Of a DNA stretch of 37,469 bases, positions 26,228 through 34,178 are shown in pieces. The DNA comes from Candidatus Moraniibacteriota bacterium (GTDB taxonomy: Bacteria; Patescibacteriota; Minisyncoccia; Moranbacterales; GCA-2747515): assembly GCA_947311515.1 (NCBI GenBank), contig CAMZLB010000026.1, positions 1-37,469 of the forward strand. The letters are read 5' to 3'. A program made the translations under genes and the position numbers. Numbering within the stretch: position 1 is the first letter of the stretch; each line of letters starts with the position of its first letter. The notes below the pieces were generated by a model. That model made no database searches. It saw only the letters and a list, made by a program, of their open reading frames with translations, and had not been told where the DNA came from.

Positions 26228-29200
26228 ATGATGGGTTTTATGAATAATAAAATAATTTCAGTATTGGTCTTAATTGTAAGTATTACTATTTTATTTTTTG
26301 CGTTATCTACGCAAGCTATTATTAATAAGCAAATTAATTATCAAGGAAAATTATTTAATTCGAATGAACAACCTGTAAATGATGGAGATTATAACATGGA
26401 ATTTAGATTATGTGTAACTTCTGATTGTACAGATGTTTCTGATCCAATTTGGGTAGAGACTAGAACAAATGCAAATAAAGTCTCTGTAAAAACAGGGCTA
26501 TTTTCAGTATTACTTGGAGAAGTTTCTTCTATAGCTACAGTAGATTTTAGTCAAGATTTATGGCTTGGAGTAAATATTGGAGGAATCGGTTCACCGTCTT
26601 GGGATGGGGAAATGATACCACGTAAAAAATTAGGATCTGTAAATGCCTCCATAGTTTCAGCATCACTTAAATCAGATGTTGACGGTAATGAAATTATAGC
26701 AAATTCAGCAAATAACTTACTAGAAATTACTCAGTCAGGTTCTGGGGATATATTCAGAGTAAATGATACTTTGGGTGATGTTTCACCATTCTTGATAGAT
26801 GCAAATGGCAATGTCGGGGTAGGAGATGATACTCCAGATGCTTTACTTGATGTTGCTGGTTCATTTAGACTTGATGGAACTTTTGGGGATAAAGATGGAG
26901 ATGTCGGAGTTTCAGGACAAATTCTTTCTTCAACAGTAAATGGAACTGATTGGGTGGAATTACAAGCGGGAAATGTAGCAGTTTTAGATGCTGGAGGGTA
27001 TTATGATGGAGTTGATGTGGAAGGCGTGCTTCAAAGTTTAGGAAAAAATGCAACGGATAGATGGTCTACAGGACTTGTTACGGGAGGGACTTTAAGTGAT
27101 GCAGGAGGGATTACCATTGATATAACTGCTGGAGAAGGATTTGTAAATAACTCTTCTAATCAGTTGAAAGAAGTTTCGTGGAATGCTATAAATGGAATTT
27201 CAATGACAACTAATGGAGATAACTATGTTTATATTGATTCTTCTGGTTCTGTTCATATTTCAAATACAGAAGAAGATGCAAATGATTATATTTTACTTGG
27301 CTATGTTTATACTATATTGAGTAACACTGATATAGGACTAGTTTCATCGAATCCATATTTAGCAGGAAATTACACAAAGCACAATAATCAATGGTTAGAT
27401 AAAGTAATGGGACCAATGATTGAAAGTGGTAATATTCTTTCTGAACATACTACAGACTTAGAACTTTATACAACTTCTGGAAAAATCTCTTCTAGATTAT
27501 CAGAATACACAACCAATAATACAAGTACAATAACTAAATGGTATAATACTGCTGATTATGGTTGGTATCAAGACTCCTCAGATCCAAATAAAGTAAATCC
27601 AAATAAATACAATGATCCAATTTTAAATCATGGCACAGCTCTGGTTGATATGACTGCTTTGTATTGGAAGAAAGATTTGGTCGTTAGAGGATTGGATGGA
27701 AGTGTTCATTATATCTACGGACAAGAAGAATATGATTCAGAGACAGAAGCAAAAGAGGCAGAATTACCTCCAATTCCTAGTGCAATTTCTAAGGGAGGAG
27801 CGGTGTATATTGCGACTATAGTTTCTCAAGAAGGAGCAACTTCGATTGAGAATAATATTTATGATATTCGCCCAAATATGGATAGAGTTTTTGGTTCGGG
27901 AGTTAGTGGAACAACGGGAACTGCAGCGTATCATGGAGATTTGACTGGTCTTGATGAGGACCATCATTTGCAATATTTACGAACTGATGGAGGAAGAGTT
28001 GTTACAGGTAATATGAGTTTCGAAGGAAGTAGTGTTGATAATTTTGAAACATTATTTTCAATCACAGACCCTACAGCAGACAGAGTTATAACTTTCCCAA
28101 ATCTAACAGGAGAAGTTTCTCTATTGGGTCAAACTATTAGCTCAGCTGAGCTTGAAAATACGATCTCATTGTCAAAATTTATCGATGATACAACTCACAG
28201 ATTAGTGACGGATGTTGAAAAAAATACTTGGAACGCAAAAGAAAATGCAATTACTTCTGGAACTGGATTACAATTTTGGCGAGGAGATAAAACTTGGCAA
28301 ACATTAGACACTTCTGTAGTGCCAGAAAATGGGAATTTGTATTTTACGAATACTAGAGCAGATAACAGAGCAGATAGTAGAATAGCAATTGCATCTATAG
28401 ATGATTTAAATGATGTAAATACTTCTGGAGTATCAAACGGACAAGTTCTTGAATGGAATGGTTCAGATTGGGTCGTAGGTAATAAAACTTCAAATACTGA
28501 CAATCAGGAAATTGAAACTTTTAACTTAGCTAACGGAATTTTGTCATTAGCACTTGAAGATGATGGACAATCTAATCAAACTGTAGATTTTTCAAATTTA
28601 TACACCTTTAATTCACCATTATCACTAGCTTCTAGGACAATATCTTTAAATTATGATGATGATACAATTGGGGTAAATGGAAGTAGTGAAATTTATGTAA
28701 AAGATGATGGAATTGATGATACAAAGATTAATTGGGGAACAGGAGCTAATCAAGTTTCAGCTAATGATATAGTAGTAGAAGATTCTGAGGGTTACTATAC
28801 TCAATCGGATGTAGAAGATATTCTTCAAGATTTAGGGAAGAATGCAACGGATAGATGGTCTACAGGACTTGTTACAGGAGGAGAGTTGACTGATAATGGA
28901 GATAATGACATAAATATTGCAGCTGGGAGTGGTTTTGTAAGTAATTCCGCATATAAGTTAGAATCTGTTTCGTGGTCAGCTATATCTGATGAAAATTTAC
29001 CATATGCAGGGAATAATTTTGTTTACATAGATAGAACGGGTAGTGTGTATATTTCTTCTGTAGAATCAAATATAAATGATTATATATATTTAGGATACGT
29101 TTTTACTATAAGTGGAAATACTGATATCGGGCTAATCTCATCAAATCCATACTATGTTGGGAATTATGCCAATAAAAATAATAAATGGATGAATGCCATT

Positions 29201-32059
29201 GTTGGTACAATGATTGAGGATGGAAATATTGTTTCTGAACATACTACAAATTTACAACTATCTATCAATGGAGGAACTATGTATTCAAGACTTAATGAAT
29301 ATAATTTTTCAGATACTACTAGTTTTATAAAATGGTATAAAAATGGTAATTGGACACAAGACACTTCCAACTTGAACACAGTAAATACTACTCAATACAA
29401 CAGTATGAGTAGCGGATTAGTTAATATGACTAATAATTATTGGAAAAAAGATTTAATACTTAGAACATTAGATGGAAATATACATTATATATATGGACAG
29501 ATAGAATATTCTACGGAAGATGCTGCGAAAAAAGCTCCTATGCCAGTAATACCTATTAATATCACACATGCAGATTCAGCTTATCTTGCAACAATTGTGT
29601 CTCAAAAAGGAGATACAACTATTGCTAATAGATTATATGATGTTCGTCCAAATATGAGTAGAGTCTTTGGATATGGAACTTCAGGTACAACTGGTTCTGT
29701 AGCTGATCACGGAAATTTAACTGGATTGGGAGATGATGATCATACGCAATACTTACTTGGAAGTGGAACTAGAGCTATGACAGGTAATCTAAATCTAGGA
29801 AATAATGCTATTACAAATATTGCAAGTCTAACAATGGCAGGGAGTCTTAAAAATACATCTACTACATCTGCACAATTAAATATAGGATATGATGTTTCAA
29901 ATTATTTTACAACTTCAGTTGCTTCAAATGGATTAGTGACGCTCGATGCTTTTGGAACTGGTGCAGGATTTAATTTTTCTGACAATGTGCAGTTATCAGC
30001 TGGATTATTAGATACTAGTGGGGACATAGGAACTAGTGGTCAAATTTTAAGTAGTACTGCTACTGGAACAAATTGGATTGATACTTTCGCTCCAAATGCT
30101 GGAACATCAAATAATAATACACTTAGATGGAATGGAGCTACATGGGTTGAATCTTCTGTTTTGCAAAATGATGGTACAAATGTTACAGTATCTGGTAATA
30201 TACTAGCAAGTTCTGCAACTTCTGATTTAGGATCTTCTACACAAGGATTTGATAATATTTATTCTGATCTAACACAGGGCTCAGCATTATTTATTGGTGC
30301 AAATGGACTTTTGACAGAAGATAATTCAAATTTCTTTTGGGATGATGGAAATGATAGGCTTGGAATTGGTACAAATTCTTCAGATTATACGTTGGATGTT
30401 GCTGGTGAAGTTGGAATTGATAGACATATATATCACAACGGAGATTCAAATACATATATGGACTTTACTTCGGATCGTTGGCAGCTATTCACAGGAGGGC
30501 AATCAATGATTGATGCACAATATAGTAGTAATGAGGTAACTATTAATGAAGGAGGTACTCAAACTGATTTCCGCATTGAAGGAGGAAATGAAGTTAATCT
30601 TTTGTTTACTGATGGCTCGGAGGATAGGGTTGGAATTGGAACAGATACTCCAAGTCAGATTTTGGATATTGTGGGAAATGTTGAGCTTAATGATTATTTA
30701 TATTTTAGAAATGGAAGTTCTGAGTATCTGAGACATGATAATTCTACTTTTGTGCTTAGTGATGATTTGTTGCCTAGTGGAAATGATACTTTGGACTTAG
30801 GTGCTACAGGAAGTAGATGGCAAGACTTATATTTAGGACCACAGACCTTACATATCGGCTCATCGCTTACAGATGAGGGAACAATAGGATATGATACAAC
30901 AAATAATATTCTATCTATTAATACTGATTCAACCACTAATGGTAATATTGCTTTCAACACAGATGACTTGTTTATAGACACTGTAAATTCAAGAGTGGGG
31001 ATAGGTGACACAACTCCTGATGCAGATCTAGATGTAGCTGGAAGTTTTAGAGTCGATGAAGAGTTCTATGATAAAGATGGAGATTCTGGAACTATGGGGC
31101 AAGTTTTGTCTTCTACTGCTACTGGAACAGACTGGATTACGAACTCAACAAATCCTATTCCGTATATTTCTACGGTAAATAAATATAGAATGTTGCCATC
31201 TACTACAGGCACGTTTACATTGGAAGGGGTAAACTTTACTCCTACAACAGCGGTTTCTATAACTAATCCTACATTTACGGGAACAGTAGATTCGGTAAAT
31301 GTACTTTCTCCGACAGAAATGGAAGTAACAGTAACTAGTGGTGCCACAGAAGAATTACATGATATTGTATTATCTAATTCAGGAGTATTAAATACTGCAT
31401 GGACTGGAAATGGAGTGGATTTGTTTGAAGTAGCCACTTCAACTTGGAAGGATTTACGTTCTGGAGGAGATTCATTTACCGATGGAAATGGAGCTGGAAA
31501 TGATATTAGGTACAGATCTGGTATGAGTATGAGTAGAGATGCTAATGGTATGTATTTCTCAGGAGCATCTCCTTGGTCATCTTGGGTTAAATTTGAAAGT
31601 TTAGGATGGACTAGAGGGACAAATCAAACAGTCCAATGGATATTTACTAATCCAGACGGAGCTATGATGATTGGTATAGGTTCAGATGCAACAAACGAGA
31701 CTAGCACAGCTCAATATGCAGAAGCAGAAGTAGAAGCTTATTTTAGTAGCTCTACGAATATGTGGGGTCTATATGGAAATAATGGAACGGTAGGAAGTGC
31801 AGGAAGTCAAAATTATTCAACAGCTATTTCATCAGGAGGGGTTTATAAAATTAAATTTGAAAATGACGGTGATGCAGGAGATACAGTTACGCTCTACCAG
31901 ATTCCATCAGCAGCTCCTGGTGATTGGGATAATGAAACAAATGTTATAATAACATTTAGCATTGGAGGGAGTCTTAATCCAGATGAAACAAATATCATGC
32001 CATTTATCATCCCTAGAAATGGTGGCACACAGAGATTTATTGCAGTTAAAGTTGAATAA
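26228..32059 (+). CDS. Giant (1943 aa) secreted phage-tail-fibre-like surface protein/adhesin with internal duplication
   Basis: N-terminal TM/signal then 'INKQINYQGKLFNSNEQPVNDGDYNMEFRL'; two ~350-aa copies beginning 'GYYxxxDVExxLQxLGKNATDRWSTGLVTGG' and ending 'HGxLTGLxxDxHxQYL'; several 'RVGIGxxTPxxxLDVxG' motifs; 'WRGDKTWQTLDTSVVPENGNLYFTNTRADNRADSRI'; TIG-like 'FTLEGVNFTPTTAVSITNPTFTG'. Confidence 0.88.
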   Translation: MMGFMNNKIISVLVLIVSITILFFALSTQAIINKQINYQGKLFNSNEQPVNDGDYNMEFRLCVTSDCTDVSDPIWVETRTNANKVSVKTGLFSVLLGEVSSIATVDFSQDLWLGVNIGGIGSPSWDGEMIPRKKLGSVNASIVSASLKSDVDGNEIIANSANNLLEITQSGSGDIFRVNDTLGDVSPFLIDANGNVGVGDDTPDALLDVAGSFRLDGTFGDKDGDVGVSGQILSSTVNGTDWVELQAGNVAVLDAGGYYDGVDVEGVLQSLGKNATDRWSTGLVTGGTLSDAGGITIDITAGEGFVNNSSNQLKEVSWNAINGISMTTNGDNYVYIDSSGSVHISNTEEDANDYILLGYVYTILSNTDIGLVSSNPYLAGNYTKHNNQWLDKVMGPMIESGNILSEHTTDLELYTTSGKISSRLSEYTTNNTSTITKWYNTADYGWYQDSSDPNKVNPNKYNDPILNHGTALVDMTALYWKKDLVVRGLDGSVHYIYGQEEYDSETEAKEAELPPIPSAISKGGAVYIATIVSQEGATSIENNIYDIRPNMDRVFGSGVSGTTGTAAYHGDLTGLDEDHHLQYLRTDGGRVVTGNMSFEGSSVDNFETLFSITDPTADRVITFPNLTGEVSLLGQTISSAELENTISLSKFIDDTTHRLVTDVEKNTWNAKENAITSGTGLQFWRGDKTWQTLDTSVVPENGNLYFTNTRADNRADSRIAIASIDDLNDVNTSGVSNGQVLEWNGSDWVVGNKTSNTDNQEIETFNLANGILSLALEDDGQSNQTVDFSNLYTFNSPLSLASRTISLNYDDDTIGVNGSSEIYVKDDGIDDTKINWGTGANQVSANDIVVEDSEGYYTQSDVEDILQDLGKNATDRWSTGLVTGGELTDNGDNDINIAAGSGFVSNSAYKLESVSWSAISDENLPYAGNNFVYIDRTGSVYISSVESNINDYIYLGYVFTISGNTDIGLISSNPYYVGNYANKNNKWMNAIVGTMIEDGNIVSEHTTNLQLSINGGTMYSRLNEYNFSDTTSFIKWYKNGNWTQDTSNLNTVNTTQYNSMSSGLVNMTNNYWKKDLILRTLDGNIHYIYGQIEYSTEDAAKKAPMPVIPINITHADSAYLATIVSQKGDTTIANRLYDVRPNMSRVFGYGTSGTTGSVADHGNLTGLGDDDHTQYLLGSGTRAMTGNLNLGNNAITNIASLTMAGSLKNTSTTSAQLNIGYDVSNYFTTSVASNGLVTLDAFGTGAGFNFSDNVQLSAGLLDTSGDIGTSGQILSSTATGTNWIDTFAPNAGTSNNNTLRWNGATWVESSVLQNDGTNVTVSGNILASSATSDLGSSTQGFDNIYSDLTQGSALFIGANGLLTEDNSNFFWDDGNDRLGIGTNSSDYTLDVAGEVGIDRHIYHNGDSNTYMDFTSDRWQLFTGGQSMIDAQYSSNEVTINEGGTQTDFRIEGGNEVNLLFTDGSEDRVGIGTDTPSQILDIVGNVELNDYLYFRNGSSEYLRHDNSTFVLSDDLLPSGNDTLDLGATGSRWQDLYLGPQTLHIGSSLTDEGTIGYDTTNNILSINTDSTTNGNIAFNTDDLFIDTVNSRVGIGDTTPDADLDVAGSFRVDEEFYDKDGDSGTMGQVLSSTATGTDWITNSTNPIPYISTVNKYRMLPSTTGTFTLEGVNFTPTTAVSITNPTFTGTVDSVNVLSPTEMEVTVTSGATEELHDIVLSNSGVLNTAWTGNGVDLFEVATSTWKDLRSGGDSFTDGNGAGNDIRYRSGMSMSRDANGMYFSGASPWSSWVKFESLGWTRGTNQTVQWIFTNPDGAMMIGIGSDATNETSTAQYAEAEVEAYFSSSTNMWGLYGNNGTVGSAGSQNYSTAISSGGVYKIKFENDGDAGDTVTLYQIPSAAPGDWDNETNVIITFSIGGSLNPDETNIMPFIIPRNGGTQRFIAVKVE
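26979..27990 (+). repeat. Internal coding duplication, copy 1
   Basis: Encodes VLDAGGYYDGVDVEGVLQSLGKNATDRWSTGLVTGG...YHGDLTGLDEDHHLQYLRTDG. A 35-nt run (AATGCAACGGATAGATGGTCTACAGGACTTGTTAC) is identical in copy 2. Confidence 0.85.
28768..29770 (+). repeat. Internal coding duplication, copy 2
   Basis: Encodes VVEDSEGYYTQSDVEDILQDLGKNATDRWSTGLVTGG...DHGNLTGLGDDDHTQYLLGSG, colinear with copy 1. Confidence 0.85.
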
Positions 32060-32072
32060 TTAATATTAATAT

Positions 32073-33014
32073 ATGTTATATAAAAAAAAATTTATAATTA
32101 CACTGAATTTAATAATTGTATTTGTATTTTTTGCTAATGTAGTTTGTGCAGAAGAAATGGAAACTTATGAGGTAGATAATATGGAATTTACAGTGGGTAA
32201 ACATGAACCAGAAAAAAGAGTAAATTCTAAAAAGAAAAAGGTGGAAATCATTACTCAAACAATAATTGTAGGTGAAGACGAGCAGTTACCTGAACTATCA
32301 GATGAATATTTAGAGGAAAATATTCTAGGTAGTAATAAGGAAAGTGAAAAAGAAAAAGAAAAAGAAAAAGAAAAAGAAAAAGAAAAAGGTGTTGAACTTG
32401 AAAAAGTAAAACTTGATAATGATGAGATTGTTCAAGAAAGAAGGGTGAATCCTATGGGAATTCTGACTAATGATGTCTGGAGAATTATTAAAGATGTAGT
32501 TTTCTCTGCTTCTGTGGTATTTGAAAATGTTGTTAGCTATTTAGATAGGGTTACATTTATGGATAGAGTGACATTTGCAGATAAGGATATGGCTGGTGAA
32601 GCTATTATAAAAAAAGGAAGTGGGGAGGTGCAAATTGTGTATGAAAAACAATTTATAACTAAACCAATAGTTACAGTAACAGCAAAAGACACTATGAATA
32701 ATTTCTTCATTCAAGATGAGACAGAAGAGGGGTTCACTATACGTACAGAAGAAGTTATTGAAGAAGATTTATTATTTTCATGGATTGCTATAAAAATTGT
32801 AGATCCTATAATATTTAAATCAGAGAAGGATACAAAAAAAGCTGAAAACATAATTGAAACACAAGATGAAAAAAAAGATGATATAAAAAAAATTAAAGAT
32901 GATATTGATGTAGAAGATAAGAGTGAAGGGATTAAAAATTTGGATGATGAAAATAAATTAGAAATAATTGAAGATGAAATTGGGGAGGATAATGAAGTGA
33001 ATATAGATAAATAA
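32073..33014 (+). CDS. Secreted protein with (EK)n linker and C-terminal lectin-like beta domain
   Basis: Signal peptide 'FIITLNLIIVFVFFANVVCAEE'; (EK)7 tract; 'GEVQIVYEKQFITKPIVTVTAKDTMNNFFIQDETEEGFTIRTEEVIEEDLLFSWIAIKI', resembling H-type-lectin-like fibre modules; acidic K/D/E tail. Confidence 0.75.
   Translation: MLYKKKFIITLNLIIVFVFFANVVCAEEMETYEVDNMEFTVGKHEPEKRVNSKKKKVEIITQTIIVGEDEQLPELSDEYLEENILGSNKESEKEKEKEKEKEKEKGVELEKVKLDNDEIVQERRVNPMGILTNDVWRIIKDVVFSASVVFENVVSYLDRVTFMDRVTFADKDMAGEAIIKKGSGEVQIVYEKQFITKPIVTVTAKDTMNNFFIQDETEEGFTIRTEEVIEEDLLFSWIAIKIVDPIIFKSEKDTKKAENIIETQDEKKDDIKKIKDDIDVEDKSEGIKNLDDENKLEIIEDEIGEDNEVNIDK
32346..32387 (+). repeat. Microsatellite (GAAAAA)7 inside CDS
   Basis: Seven uninterrupted GAAAAA units encoding (Glu-Lys)7. 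Confidence 0.95.
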
Positions 33015-33026
33015 AAATGTAAAATT

Positions 33027-33764
33027 ATGAGTAAATATAAATATTTAGTTATAGTAATATTTAGTATGTGTCCAACTGTTATATTTGCTATTTCATCATC
33101 TAATTATCAAATTAATCCTTTGAATGTTGGTGATGCTGGTGGAAATGGAAGTAATTCGGTTAATCATCAACTTAGTGAACAACAAATTGGAGATGTGACT
33201 GTGGATATTTCAAATAGCACTAATTATAAAATTCATCATGGGTATCTTTATCCTAAGGGAGATGTGACTATAGATTTTACGGTTATTCCGGAAAAGAGAA
33301 TTCCTTTGGTGGGAAATAATGGTACCAGGGTAACTATTGATGTTTACGCAGTGGGAGGTAATACTCCATTACATTCTTATTCTTATTATGACACGGACAA
33401 TAACGGACACTATACCGGGTTGCAGTTAACTGGGACTGGTCCAGGCACTTATGACATTGCGGTAAAAGGATATGCCCACCTCCGCAAGAGGTTAAATAAC
33501 GTTGTGCTTAGTGGTGGAGTGAATAATATTGATTTTACTTTTGTTGGTAGCGAGAAACTTCTTTGTGGGGATGTTTATACCAATGGTTCTTATCCGGATG
33601 GGGACAATATGGTTAATTCCGTTGATGTAACTTATCTTACTTCTAAGTGGGCAGTAAATGATGCTGGGGTTTCTGATGAGCGAGCAGATGTGGATGAAAA
33701 TGGGCAGATTAATTCTTTGGATATGACGAAGACTGTTAATAATTATGCAGTGGTGGGAGATTAA
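33027..33764 (+). CDS. Secreted dockerin-like protein
   Basis: Signal peptide; 'SSSNYQINPLNVGDAGGNGSNSVNHQLSEQ...STNYKIHHGYL'; paired Ca-binding-like repeats 'YPDGDNMVNSVDVTYLTSKW' and 'ADVDENGQINSLDMTKTVNNY'. Confidence 0.8.
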   Translation: MSKYKYLVIVIFSMCPTVIFAISSSNYQINPLNVGDAGGNGSNSVNHQLSEQQIGDVTVDISNSTNYKIHHGYLYPKGDVTIDFTVIPEKRIPLVGNNGTRVTIDVYAVGGNTPLHSYSYYDTDNNGHYTGLQLTGTGPGTYDIAVKGYAHLRKRLNNVVLSGGVNNIDFTFVGSEKLLCGDVYTNGSYPDGDNMVNSVDVTYLTSKWAVNDAGVSDERADVDENGQINSLDMTKTVNNYAVVGD

Positions 33765-33784
33765 AGCGCTCCGCTTTAATTTTA
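33760..33784 (+). terminator. Rho-independent terminator overlapping the stop codon
   Basis: ATTAAAGCG-CTC-CGCTTTAAT followed by TTT; the TAA at 33762-33764 lies inside the left arm. Confidence 0.75.
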
Positions 33785-33813
33785 AATGACTAAATATTTA
33801 AACTATAAAATTT

Positions 33814-34017
33814 ATGAAAAAGTTAATTTATTGGTTGTAGAAGTTGGGGATTTTGAGAACTTCAAAATATGTAGCTAAAAATAGTGGAGAGTTAAATAAG
33901 GCTGTAGCAAGTGACGGAGGGATGATACAAAGTCAAAAGGAAATTGATGAGAAATATAAACAAAAAGAAGAAAATGATAATAAAAATAAGAAAAGTTTTG
34001 GCAGAAAAGTTTTGTAG
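33814..34017 (+). pseudogene. Small ORF interrupted by one in-frame TAG, or a ~57-aa ORF from TTG 33844
   Basis: MKKLIYWL*KLGILRTSKYVAKNSGELNKAVASDGGMIQSQKEIDEKYKQKEENDNKNKKSFGRKVL*; TAG at 33838-33840. Confidence 0.4.
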
Positions 34018-34178
34018 TTTATTAATTGAGATATATTCTTTATAAAGTGATATTATATTGACATATATGAGTCTTTGTTTTATTTGATTGTTCTCGGTTC
34101 ATTATTTAATTCAAATATAATGCAGATATTCGTTACATTTCATGTTATACTAAAAATATCTAAAATAATTAAAATACT

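Noticed and set aside
26865-31437. Several short ORFs antisense or out of frame within the giant protein gene (26865, 27764, 28195, 29164, 30546, 30694, 31066)
   Set aside because: All lie within one uninterrupted 1943-codon ORF with clear repeats; no independent start signals or domains.
26228-32059. Prophage fragment
   Set aside because: Only tail-fibre-like modules are present, in an exported protein within a surface-protein operon; no capsid, terminase, portal or integrase nearby.
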